Shown piece by piece: positions 53,207 to 64,000 of a DNA stretch of 64,000 nt; within the stretch, counting starts at the first letter, position 1; every line of letters begins with the position of its first letter. Location of the stretch: NCBI GenBank assembly GCA_014529385.2, contig CM043953.1, positions 109,934,549-109,998,548 on the forward strand, written 5' to 3'. The notes beneath the pieces are model-generated. The model saw only the letters and a list, made by a program, of their open reading frames with translations. It was not told the origin of the DNA and searched no databases. The DNA is from Adiantum capillus-veneris (taxonomy: Eukaryota > Streptophyta > Polypodiopsida > Polypodiales > Pteridaceae). Made by a program: the position numbers and the translations under genes.

Positions 53207-55690
53207 TCAAAGACTAGGAATGACAAACTCCCATGGCATAACTGCTTCTTGGTCATACACCATCTTAAACGGTGTGCAATTAATAGCAACTTTATACGCA
53301 GTACGATTAGCCCATAAAGCTGATGTAAGCTTTAGGTCCCAATCAGTGCGATGAGCCTCAACTGTTTTTGTCAAAATGGAGATGAGAGTTTTGTTGGTAC
53401 TCTCAGCTTGGCCATTTGCTTGGGGATAATAGGGTGTAGACTTGTGGTGAGATATCATGAAGTTTGATGTGAGTTCTTTTATTACTTCATTTATAAAATG
53501 AGTTCCATTGTCACTCACAAGTTCAAAGGGGCATCCAAAACGTGTGATAATGTTCTCAAAGAGGAACTTAGCTGTTGTTTTTGCATCCGCCTTTCGTGTT
53601 GCTTTTGCTTCAGCCCATTTGGTTACATAGTCGGTAGCCACAATGATATATCGTGATTGCGTGTTACGTGCAGCCGGACTAATCGGTCCTACAAAGTCTA
53701 AGCCCCACTTTTCAAATGGTTGGGTTACCTTGATGGGATGTAGAGGCATCCTATCACTTCTTTGTGGCTTCTTGAAGCGTTGGCATTCATCACATCCCTT
53801 TGCAAAAAGTGATGCATCCTTAAACAGAGTGGGCCACCAATAGCCTAACTGTAAGATCTTTCGGGCAGTCAACTTTCCTGAAAAGTGACCACCAGCTACG
53901 CCCATGTGTGCCTCTTGTAGAATATATAAATACTCATCCTCGCGAGCACAGTGTCTAAGAACATCATCTTTTCCTCTCTTATAGAGAGTTCCAGCCAGTA
54001 AGCAATAGGGTTCGCATTCCTTGATTAATTTTCGAGCTATATCTTTTCGCAGCTCTTCGGGTGGAAAACCATTAACTAAGAAGTTAACAATCTTTTCACT
54101 CCATTCAGGCATTGTTTCAACAATGAACAAAGGAGTATCAGGCAATTCATCATCAACCGCCGTAGGAGCTTCGCCATTAGGGATACGAGATAAATGATCC
54201 GCCATGACATGTTTCCTCCCAGGCCTCACAACAACGATGAAGTCAAACTCAAGAAGAATTAACAACCATTGTGTAATTCGACCTGTGGAACACGACTTGT
54301 TTACCAAATATAGCAATGCTTGATGATGAACATAAAACACAAACTTGGTAGCAAGAATGTAATAGCGAAATTTCTTTACTGCGTAAATCATAGCTAGACC
54401 TTCGCGCTTTGTAGTAGTGTAGTTCATCTCGGCATCATTTAATTGGCGACTTGCAAAGCTAATAGGGTAGTCCAATTTATGTTCTCCTGGTTGAGTTAGA
54501 ACACACCCAATAGCAAAATTTGATGCATCAATATGCACATGAAAAGGTACATTCCAATCAGGTGTTCGCAGGATTGGAGCACTTGTTAGGGCCTTCTTTA
54601 ATAACTCATAAGATTGATGACATTCTTCCGTCCAGTGAAACTCGATAAGAAGCTTGTACAATGGACGCGCTATCTCGGCAAAGTTTAAAATAAACCTTCG
54701 ATAATAACCAACATGGCCCATAAATCTTTGAACTCTTTTATAGTTCGTAGGTGGTGGCAAATCGGCAATGGCTTTAATCTTACTCTCATCTGTGGATATC
54801 CCGTTCTTGGACACTATATGCCCTAGAATGACTCCATGCTTAACCCAAAATTGGCATTTGAAAGGGTTCAATGAGATGCGATAAAATCTGCACCTTTCAA
54901 ATATTTTTCGTAGATATAACAAATGCTTCTCCCAAGAAGAATAAACACAAAGGTCGTCTAGGAAAGCTTCACAAAACTCCCTTAGAAATTCTTTAAACGC
55001 AGTGTTTATTAATCGTTGGAATGTAGCAGGGGCATTTGTTAAGCCAAAAGCCATAACACGAAATGCAAACACTCCAAACTCTGTGATAAAAGCAGTTTTA
55101 GCTTGGTCCTCTAATGCAATTGTGATTTGATTGTAACCAAAGTACCCATCTAAAAAGCTATAAGCTTCCTTGCTCGCAACTCTTTCAAGCACATGTTCTG
55201 AATATGGCAAGGGATAATGATCTCTCCTAGTAGCTGCATTAAATTTCTTGAGGTCCACGCACACTCTTAGTTTCCCATTCTTTTTTGGCACAATGACTAT
55301 TGGAGAAACCCATTCTGAGTGCTCAATAGGGTATATGAATCCACATTGGATAAGTTTTTCAATCTCCTCTTGTACAATTTTGGCGTACTTAGGATTCATT
55401 GGATATGGTCGTTGCTGGACGGGTTTAGCAGTGTTGATCATGGGAATTGTATGCTGCACCACAGAAGGTGGAACACCCTTCATGTCATGATATGTCCAAG
55501 CAAAGATATCCTTGTATTCCTTGAGGAGCTCCTTAAGTACAGCCTCTTCAGTTTCGGTAAGGTCTTGAGCAATAAAGACTGGTTTAGACTCCTCACCTGG
55601 TTCTGCTAATTCTATCTCTTTAACTACCGCTGGACCATCAAAGACTCCACTGCTTCCATTGGTAGGTATTCGTTGGGCTTTGGCATACAC
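53207..55690 (-). pseudogene. Element B RT, RNase H and integrase
   Basis: 827 open codons, in frame with the sequence on both sides. [43 protein letters not shown], and FLDDLCVYS with both Asp. RNase H: HIDASNFAIGCVLTQ, then YTTTKREGLA and FYVHHQALLYL. K2 keeps Glu and Asp at those two places, so two of the catalytic acids are lost here (codons 54407-54409 and 54326-54328). Integrase: zinc region GGHFSG...CDECQRF, then the DDE triad in LDFVGP, VSDNGTHF and GQAEST. TGA at 53207 ends the frame before the integrase tail. Confidence 0.88.
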
Positions 55691-56388
55691 AACCTTTCGC
55701 TCCCCCGTGGTATAAGATTTAAAATGTTCAGGAGCCGTATGTAAGTCAGCAGGCTCTTGTCCTGACAGAGACCTTTCTTTTAGTTCTGCCTCTTTTTGTT
55801 ATTGTGCTAACTCTCGGTTTTGACATCTTCTTATAGTTCGACTCAATTTTGGCTTTGTAACCTCCAATTGAGCGAGGTCAATGGGTCGCGGGCTGCACCA
55901 CATGACACTCCGGAGATGTTCACCCCAATTGTCTACTAGCTTTCGATGAGCATCACATGCCCCTAGATAGCTAAGCCATTCTGCAGTAGATCTTTCCTTG
56001 TTTATCCTAGCTCTCACATTTGCTCGATATCGTCGTCTCTTATATGACCTTTGTTTCTTGTTAAGGTTTTGATTTTGGTAAATGTTTGAACTCGACTCGC
56101 CTGATAGGTCTTCGCTTGTATCTTCTTCACTCTCATATAAATTACCATAGACGGTCGTACTAGGCCTTGAGTATTTATTTTCTATACTTGGTTCACTCGA
56201 TGTTTCCTCAGGTTCTGAATCTATTTCTTCCTGAGATTCCGTTTCCGATGTGTATTGGCCTGAAGCCTTTGAGGAATCATCAGTTTCACTCTCAAGTAGG
56301 TGTGCCTCTTTCTTATCATCGGATGTTACACGCGCTACACCTAACATGTTTACTGGTGCAATGTGTGGTATCTCTTCCCCATCTGGTG
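55691..56388 (-). pseudogene. Element B protease-RT connector, Ser/Glu-rich
   Basis: The 56347-55799 frame is the same frame as the pol below, with a TAA at 55799-55801 between them. It is rich in Ser, Glu, Asp, Thr and Arg (acidic first half, then the Arg-rich run KRRRYRANVRARINKE), with no fold I recognise. It joins the first protease to RT. In element A this whole connector is deleted except for its first ~15 residues. Confidence 0.65.
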
Positions 56389-59197
56389 TTAAGTTGTTCC
56401 TCTAGCTCCCCATGTATCCATAGTTGCCGCTAGGTGTACGCAATCGACATTGTCAGACTCAGCCATTCCGGGTAGGATATCCATATAAGGAGAGTTCTCC
56501 CCAATATCCGTTTCTTCGTTACACGTGTAATAATACTGTAATGGAGCTGAGTGAATTGTTGTGTCTGATCGATTATCAATGATGAATTTATTTCCTAGCG
56601 GATGCGTTCGACCACTTAAAAGATCAACTCGAATGACAGAGTCTTGGAACTGTAAGTAGACGTGGTTTTTGGACCAGTCATGCACCATTTTTGCTTCCCT
56701 CATGAATGGACGCCCTAAGATCATCTCAAATGACATAGGACGCTTGGAAAAATCCATAACAATGAAAGTCTGCCTTACCTTGTGTCCCAAGACCTTGATC
56801 CTGAGATCCTTTAGCATTCCAATAGGCGTAACAATGGATCCATTAGCCATTTTTACCACTACGCTTGTGGCTTCAAGGTGAGGTCGCCCCATAGACTCCC
56901 AACAACTCTTTGTCACCATGCTGACTCCCGCACCACCGTCAAGGACCCCCTTTACAGTTAATCCTTTAGTAGTGATTGGTAGAGTAGCATTAGATTCATC
57001 ACCTTCAAAGTATTGCCCCAACTTGTTAACGGGTACTTCAATTACAGATTCATGTCCCGCTAGGTCAGATGGTGGTGCTAAATGTTCCTCATCATTCATT
57101 ACCGAGTTAGGTTTGTTCATATGTGCAAACTGTGGTAATCCGGCCTGTAATTCTCCATTGAGGAAGGCTCGAAGAGCTGAGACTAACTCGGGGTCTTTAT
57201 ATAGTTTGGACATGATGGTGGTTCTAACTTCTGAAGACATGAAATCCATCAATTTGGCAGCATTTAATGGCATCTTATGGGACGTAGGACCCTGACAAGA
57301 GAATGGTGAAGATGGAATCTCCACTTCCTCAAGGGGGTCAGGCATTCCCTCACCAAACATTCTCTCTAGTAGGAAAGGTGTGTGTCCACTTTCAGATGTC
57401 CTACCCTCACTCTCTTCCCGAATGATACTGGGTATAGCTAACGGCCTGTACTTCTTGTGAGGTTGAACTTGTGTGGGAAACACTGTGTCCGACATCTGGA
57501 TATGTTTGGGTTCAAGTTCTAATGTTCGTTGAGTTTCTTCCACCAAACCCCTCAGTTGTTGGACTCGTTCAATTTCCACTGTTGGGTTTGGATAGGTTCC
57601 AATATTTCTCTTGCAATCCTCATTTTTTGTCTCTCGTGGCTTATCTTGGGGGTTCGCAACTGGGTGGTTTAACTTTGAATACTCTTTTGGTGTTCGTCGT
57701 AATTCCCTCTCGTGATCCTCCTCACTGGCTTTTTCCTTTGTAGTAACAGTTTTGGTCTCCGTGGTCTCTATCGAATCTGAGTCATCCTCAGGGTCATTCA
57801 TATACACGGGATCCTCTCCTGTCCCTATGTTAGTCTTTGAACTAGGTTTTGAGCTAGAAGCATTAAGGGATTTCTTTCTTCGTGTTTTCTTCTTTCTCTC
57901 TCGGCCAATGGATGCAGCATCTCTCTCTTCGAGGATGTAATTTTGCTTTTGGAGCATCGACCGTGTGAGTGCATTCACTGGTGCTATGTTTATAGTTGGT
58001 GGTGTCCCATCAACAATCTCTATTATGTTCAATGGTGTGATTTTCGGTGCATTTGGATTGTTAGGACACTGTGCGATCAAATGATCTATGCCACAACGAT
58101 TACAAGTGAGTATTGGCATTGCCAATGCACTCCCTTGACTTGTTTGCATTAGTGCAGCATTCTTTTGCATTCTAATGGGGCACTCAGCTACTCGATGTGG
58201 TTCACCACATTCGTAGCACTGAAGAGGTGGTCTCCTGGCAAAACTATTAATGTTTTGGCCTCTTGCTGCTAGTGCAGTAGCTTGATATACCGGTTTGATT
58301 TGTCCCCAATGGTCTTCCATATAGTACATGGGACACTCCTCAAGCATGTCAACTCCATAGGTGATACGAGAGTCTATGTCCTCTTCGCAATCTACATAAG
58401 TACTAGATGACTCGCAACCTATTTGGTTCATAGGTGTAACTCTTGGATGAGGGGGTTGCGGTCCTAGCACTGGAGGTGGCAACGGTGTGGTTTGGACCAC
58501 ATTTTGGGTTCTAGGGACCATGTGCTGTAATGGCAACTGTTGCTCCATGGGTGGGATAGGCATCAATGCAGGAACTCGAGGTGAGTCTGCCCAAGCTATA
58601 GGCGGTCTATTTTCCATGATGCATTTAAGCATTAGGCAATCCTTCGCTTGATGGCCATACCTACCACATGCATTACAAGTCCCGTTAAACTTTACTCTGA
58701 AAGTAGGGCATTCACTCGTAGTATGTGGGCCCAAGCAAATTCAGCACCATTGTTGCTCCCTTCTTGGATACATATGAGTGTTTTGTGGAGTACGATTACC
58801 CCTAAGGCTTTCTTGGATGGCCTTGGTGAGATACCAAAGTCATCTCAGATATCGTTTGCTCTTTCACGATTGGCTTTATCTTCATTGGCTCATGCCCTGA
58901 TGCTTGCGAGCTACTTGACTTCGGCTCGGCAGACACTCTTTCTCCTGCAATCATTAAATTATCCTCCAATTGGATTGCATTCATGGTGACTGCTTCCCAA
59001 GTAGTGATACCTCTAATGACTAGGCCATTATAGATACTTTCATGTCGTAGTCCCCTAATGAATCTATCGAGCAATTGGTTGTTGTTGAATCTCTCGTTTG
59101 GATTGCATCGAGAATTCAAATTCTTTAGGCGACTAATGAAGTCTCTCACGGATTCACCTTCTTCTCGTTGGGCTTTCTGGAGCTGAGAGGCTACACC
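56389..59197 (-). pseudogene. Element B gag C-terminal half: zinc knuckles and first protease
   Basis: Capsid-end pieces at 59149-58802 run into a 2-bp deletion near 58835. A TGA (58741-58743) falls inside the first zinc knuckle. Then 782 open codons hold the canonical knuckle CNACGRYGHQAKDC, two short-spaced knuckles (CYECGEPHRVAEC, CNRCGIDHLIAQC), a charged linker, and retropepsin 1 with VLDGGAGVS (near 56935) and ILGRPFM. The frame ends by a 4-bp deletion at about 56390, next to the point where A's deletion begins. Confidence 0.85.
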
Positions 59198-61060
59198 CTA
59201 AAGTACTCCCTCTCGTATGTATTCTTTTAAGAACAGTCTCCTAAGAGTAGAGTAGATCGTTTTCTCTTCTACTCTTAAGGTTCTATACCAATCTCCAGCC
59301 TTTCCGCTTAGGGTCAAACTCAAAGCCTTACACTTATGTAGCTCATTGTGCTCTTCCAAGGAATCACACACATGTTCAAAGACTTCCATATGCTTTCTAG
59401 CATCTCCGTCTCCAGTGAATTTCTGTGTGAGCTTAGCTACTTGAACTGCCTTGCTCCTAGGCTCTCTATTAGGTGCACTACACATGTTTTCTGCAATAGA
59501 GCGACCGATAGTTTGAGCAAATGTTGCCAAATCTCCTATTTGAGCAGGTATAATGGGTGTATGTGCTCCTGGAACCACATGTGAGATGGAAGTTGGCCTT
59601 GGCCTTGGCATACGCGCGGCTCTTGGGTCCCATATTTCGTATGGTGGTGTACCAAACGGTGGTCCAAAGTTTACAGGTGTGGCCCTAGGCATAGGGGGTG
59701 CCTGATATGGCATGTTATTATTAAATGGCATGGCTCCACTTGTATAAGAGCTTCGATAATGCCATTGTGGATTATAAGCTCTTGGAATAATCAGAGGTGT
59801 AGGAGCTACATGAGGCTGAGGTACGATAGGTGCACACGATTGATACATACATGTAGGTATAGTTGGGGGCACTGTGCTATTAGGCATCGGCGCAATGTTA
59901 ACAAATGAACTCCATGGTGTACTTCTTGTCATGCTCACCACTGGGATATGAATGGTAGCCTTAGTGTCATTAAGAGAAAGATGAGCTAGATCTGGGAAGG
60001 TAAAGCTGCCACTTGTGGGCTCATATTGTATTGAGGCTCCTGGCGAAACAACATATGGAGGATCAATGGGGCTCACTGAGGGAGTCTCCATTTGTGACAG
60101 GGTTGGTTGGTTGGCCTTTCCCGTATCCAAGAATCTCATTAGACATGTTGAAGGCATGTTGATCCCTGTGTTCTGTCTTTCTAACTCGACAATCCTATGG
60201 AGGACATCACAGACTTTCTGTTGTTGCTCATCTATGCTAGTAGCACCCAATGTGGATTGTAGAACATCTAACCAACCCACATGATAGATGTGTCCTCTGT
60301 ACTGATCAGTTAAAGCTTCTTCTTGTAGGTCATACTCCCAATTTTCATTTAGGAATATCCCATCTAGGCCTGGCGTGCTGGAGGTTTCCCTCGAAGTGGA
60401 AGCATTATTGCTCCCCATCGCTTGCCCCTCCATGACTGCTACCTTGGGAGCACTCGGTTGCTCGGCTGGCATGATTGTTGTCATAGGAGCCTTTGCTTTC
60501 AGGGCTCGACTTTGTTCTAGCCTTCATAGGTTCTCAATTTCCCTCTCCCTTGTTGCTTGCATATAGCGTTCGATCTCTTGCACTTCGGCAAGACTCCTAC
60601 CATCGGGTAGTAGAACCTCAGAGGGAGATAGTCCTAAAGGATCAGGAGGTGAAGTGGATGGAACATTCACATGCACACTCTCAAGAAGCATAGGGTCTAT
60701 TTTAGGCATGAATGACGAATTTACTTCCCCACTCCCTTCATTTATTTCATTAACCGCATGTTCGGAGCGAGTAGCTCTACTAAGGGTCTCTTTTAAGCGG
60801 CTAAACACGCTGGACCCGGGCCGTGGGCCCATGGCATGCATGTCTTGACTTGAACTATCAGGGTTTGGTGTAGGATACCCCTCCATGACTTCGTAGTCAG
60901 AGGAAGAATCACTAGACGCGATATGAGGATCTTGGGTCGCGCTACCTTGAGTCCCGGCTGAAGGTCCAGAACCTAGGGTGGAGGAATAATGGGTGCCCGC
61001 GTAAATGGAGACACTACCAATATGCTCGTGCTCTAACACTCGTCCAGAGCGTAGGTTCAT
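59198..61060 (-). pseudogene. Element B gag N-terminal half
   Basis: The ATG at 61060 corresponds to A's ATG and is followed by the same LRSG.VLEHEHI start. A TGA at 60524-60526 breaks the frame. It then runs 428 codons (60484-59198) through a Pro/Met-rich spacer and the capsid-like domain (DARKHMEVFEHVC, GKAGDWYRTL) to a TAG at 59198-59200, where A has Trp. The spacer is longer than A's and contains a Gln/Glu-rich insert near 60250 absent from A. Confidence 0.85.
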
Positions 61061-62118
61061 ATGACTTGGATCCCCTAGAAGTGTCAGTGAGTGCCCGTGA
61101 AGGCTGCTCACCTAGTATTTTTTTTGGGTGTTTTGCAACCCAAGTCTTTTCTTCTTTTTTTTTTGATTTTTTGATCCTTTTTTTTTAACCCAGCTATAGA
61201 ATAGAACGTATGATAGCTCAAAACAAGCGTCTCGGTCAGAGGGACGTGCCGTGCTTTACAGCCCTCCGTTTGGTCACTTTATGCCCTCGAAATCTCTAAA
61301 ACCGTCGATTTCTAGTAGGGAACTAGGCCCAAATTAGAAATTCTAAGGGTGCAAGTGGGAAGAGAAGGGAGGAGAGTGGAGGACTTGCCCCACATGCTCT
61401 CATTCCCTCTTGAGGGGGTAGGGTATATATATAAGAGTGAGTCCAGTATATATCATAAGACTGAGGACTGAGGCCTGGGCTTGGGCTTGGGCTTGGGCTT
61501 GGGCTTGGGCTTGGGGAAATGATCCCGATCAAAATTTTAGTGTAGCCCCCCAATCACTCACGCTTAAATATTTTCGGTTTTTTTTAAAATAAATTTTTTA
61601 ATTAATTTATTTTTTATTTATTTTTTTTGAGGCGACGACCGCCCGCAGTTTAGGTGGCCCTTTCTTGGCCACACACACTGTCAACACCTACCTAACCTCT
61701 CTGTCAACAGCTCACTACCTTATCTACTTACTAATAGTGCAGTGCTGCTAACCACTAACTAATCTGTTAACTGCTTACTGACAGTGAGCTAACTGTCCAC
61801 CTACTTCCTCTCTCACTACCTTACTGTGCAAAGACTGTGTGCAGGCAAACCTTGACAGAAAACTGTGTGCAAACAGAAATTGCTAACTGCCTTCCTACTT
61901 ATTCATTCACTGCAAACAAGCTAACGACTACTAATTGTGCAAAGACTGTGTGCAAACAGAAAACACAACATTATGCAGAAATCACAGAACTTGCAGACAA
62001 TACAGAAATTAACAACTTGCAGAAAAACAACTCATTCCTCTTCCTCTTCCTCTTCTTTCCTACTACAAACAACTCGTAGGAGAAGCACAAAGTGCCTCTT
62101 GGGCTTAGTGCAGGGCGA
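61061..62118 (-). other. Element B 5' leader with GGGCTT hexamers
   Basis: Untranslated, about 1.06 kb. GGGCTT repeats lie at 61476-61515, with conserved tatatatataag at about 61423-61434. 61560-62100 is AT-rich then Cys/Thr-codon-like repeats of actgtgtgcaaac type (near 61825, 61864 and 61940). No credible ORF. Only the part nearest gag (61195-61475) and the last bases before the primer site match A. Confidence 0.7.
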
Positions 62119-62137
62119 TTCCCCGGCAGCGGCGCCA
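62119..62137 (-). promoter_or_regulatory. Element B primer binding site, aspartate tRNA
   Basis: The plus strand reads ttccccggcagcggcgcca, the same site as in A at the same distance from the 5' LTR. Confidence 0.85.
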
Positions 62138-62141
62138 AAAA

Positions 62142-62378
62142 TGTGCGCTCCTTGCCGCACTGTCGAAGCAAGGGCCTTGCCTAACACTGTGTGCGAGCCA
62201 CAGACGGCTCCAAGCACACAACTACCTTAACTAGTAAGCTCAAAAGAGGGCAATGGTGTGTCACTCACCGCTCTATGCTCCTGCCGTGGAGGATTCCTCG
62301 CCGCGAAGAAGAAGGAGACGCCGCTACGTCGCGCTCAACCGCTTCACCGCCGTCGTGCCGCCGCAATGCTCGATCGCA

Positions 62379-62466
<88 letters not shown>

Positions 62467-62790
62467 AGGAGGTGAAGAAGAAGAAGATGGAGATGGAGAT
62501 GGAGCAAGAGCACTCTTCTATTGCACAAATGAGAGAATGAGTGAATTTTAGGTTTAGTTGGCTTTTATATGAGCTCACCCCATTCACACTTGGGCGCCCA
62601 TGCTTAGCCAACTAATCCCTTGAATGTCCCAGTTAGAGTGCGCCTCCTATCGGCGATCACTCTTACCCTTTTCCTATTGGACCGACAAGCCCGGTACCTG
62701 ACTCTACCAAATAAATAATACAATGTCCACCGTAGGTTACAACGTCCGTCTCGTAGGTGATAGTGTGTCCGTGAACCGTGAGGGTTAACA
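62142..62790 (-). repeat. Element B right (5') LTR, 649 bp, with promoter
   Basis: The minus-strand TATA box is the complement of cttttata at 62562-62569. (CT)n(CA)n lies at 62379-62466. A 6-bp ggagat duplication near 62487 distinguishes it from the left LTR. Confidence 0.94.
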
Positions 62791-64000
62791 CCAATGGTTG
62801 GGTAGCTTGAGTTAATAAGCCATCTCATTGATTGGCTTCAATATTTTAAAAGGACCATAGTATCGTTTTGCTTATTTAGCATAATACTTTTGATGGCCCG
62901 TAGGATTTTTACCCGTCGTTTGCCTCAATCAAGCCTTCAAAAACTTAAGTAAGACCCAATCATTTTATTTAAACGTTAAGGCCCTTCTGTGCTTGTCAGC
63001 AATAGCTTTTTGCCTTTGTTGAGAGATGGATATAGCCTCCTTAATCTTTTGGAAAGATTATTGTAGGTCATGGCTATACTCATCGCAATAACGAAGATCT
63101 TCCCGTTTACTTTAAGTAGCAAGGGACTTTTAGGTCTTCCCTTTATGATTTCAAAAGGTGCTTTTCCCGTAGAAATATGGACAGTATTATTGTATGCATA
63201 CTATTGGTGGGCCAATAGAAGTACGTATTTACTCCTCGAAGAGTAGGTTGAATGGTTGTATGCCCTGCATAGGGAGGAGCATGGGATTCATACATAACTT
63301 TCTCATGAAGGGAGTGGGTAACACATAGCCTATTGCCATGGACAAGATAACCATCTCGCAAGGTGAATGGTTCCTCTTTCTTCCCCAAAGCAAGGGCTGA
63401 CATTCTGTCTTTAAAGTGAGGGTTAGCAGCATACTTATCTATCATAGAAGATAGACCATTGTGAGTTGCTATAAACACTGCATTAACTCTTGGTCATCGT
63501 GAAAGTGCATCGGCCACTTGATTGTGCTTACCAGCAATGTGAAAAATATGAAAGTAAAATTGCAAAAGAAAATTTTCCCACCTCATTTGTTTGTCGGAAA
63601 GCTTGGTTTGCATCATGAAGTACTTGAGACTTTGGTGGTTTGTTTGTAAAAATAATTGGAGTCCCCGATAGATAGTGCTTCCATGTGTTTAGGGCATGTA
63701 GAATATCTAAAAGCTCTTTTTCGTATATGCCCAAGACTCGTTCATTGGCATTGAGCCTTCGGCTCTCATATGCTATGGCATGCCCTTCTTGAAGCAAGAC
63801 TGCTCCGAGGCAATCACCACAAGCATCAATTGGACCTTAAATGGCTTTGAGAGCCATTTAAGGACTGATTAAGCTTCTCTTTGAGCTTGTTGAAAGCATT
63901 TTTCTCCTTAGCAGTCCATGAGTACTTAATGTTCTTCTTTGTTAAGTCATGTAGTGGTCTTGCTATTTGAGAGAATTTTGCTATGAAGCGTCTATAGTAT
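62791..64000 (-). pseudogene. D3 interior resumed: integrase tail, RNase H, RT end (cut by window edge)
   Basis: After B's target duplication the D family continues: integrase C-terminus (62800-63200), then an abrupt jump at about 63203. Compared with D1 about 520 bp of integrase core are missing, so the catalytic region is gone. The RNase H-integrase linker (63143-63478), RNase H (63528-63797, EGHAIAYESRRLN, YEKELLDILHAL) and the RT connection follow. It runs off the window. Many stops. Confidence 0.82.

Larger units (their letters stand above)
48756..62790 (-). mobile_element. Element B: 14-kb gypsy-type element with gag, two protease domains and pol
   Basis: LTRs 48756-49431 and 62142-62790 (start TGTGCGCTCC, end GGGTTAACA), with a perfect target duplication CCAAT (48751-48755 and 62791-62795). 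It has the same LTR family, aspartate-tRNA primer site and polypurine tract as element A. LTRs differ at about nine positions plus small indels, so B is older than A. The interior once formed a single frame of about 3,190 codons (61060 to 51473). It is now broken at 60524 (TGA), 59198 (TAG), about 58835 (2-bp deletion), 58741 (TGA), about 56390 (4-bp deletion), 55799 (TAA) and 53207 (TGA). It lies inside D3. Confidence 0.95.

Overview
This is nuclear DNA of a land plant with a large, repeat-rich genome. It holds Ty1/copia and Ty3/gypsy LTR retrotransposons with plant-type primer binding sites (initiator-methionine tRNA and aspartate tRNA), a chromodomain-bearing gypsy family and long CT/CA microsatellites. 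I see no convincing host gene, rRNA, organellar insert or bacterial-type feature. The species cannot be fixed from the sequence; a fern, a gymnosperm or a large-genome angiosperm would all fit.

Layout, left to right. An old unknown coding-like stretch (1-388, resuming at 4460) is split by K1 (389-4459, 5-bp target duplication ATTGA), a non-autonomous LTR element with most pol replaced by unfamiliar coding remnants. A degraded plus-strand gypsy integrase (5640-6765) and a plus-strand copia remnant, H (6769-9802), follow. H is cut by element A (9803-18301), a very young gypsy-type element whose LTRs differ at only two bases outside microsatellites. A carries one unbroken 1649-codon gag-protease ORF and has no reverse transcriptase, RNase H or integrase. 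An unassigned block (18302-20128) holds a small LTR-like unit. Next is a GC-rich non-coding LTR element (20129-22639) that contains a short inverted-repeat element.

From 22640 to 32761 are two tandem minus-strand copies of a chromovirus-type gypsy family (D2 truncated, D1 nearly complete) that share an LTR. A further D-family LTR fragment (D4) was split by an intact Tnt1/Tork-like copia element (33445-38993, target duplication TAAGG) with one 1282-aa polyprotein. Another D copy (D3, 39528 to beyond the window end) has its 3' LTR interrupted by gypsy element K2 (39833-47681). Its interior is interrupted by element B (48756-62790, target duplication CCAAT).

B is the pol-containing relative of A. 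It once had a roughly 3,190-codon gag-protease-RT-RNaseH-integrase-protease frame, now broken by stops and frameshifts. It has a second retropepsin-like domain after the integrase and a separate small intact ORF before the 3' LTR. A equals B minus about 4.2 kb of pol, removed in frame, so A keeps the gag, the first protease and the C-terminal tail. A therefore looks like a satellite that would need enzymes from an intact B relative elsewhere. Insertion order, oldest to youngest: D3 before K2 and before B; D4 before copia; H before A.
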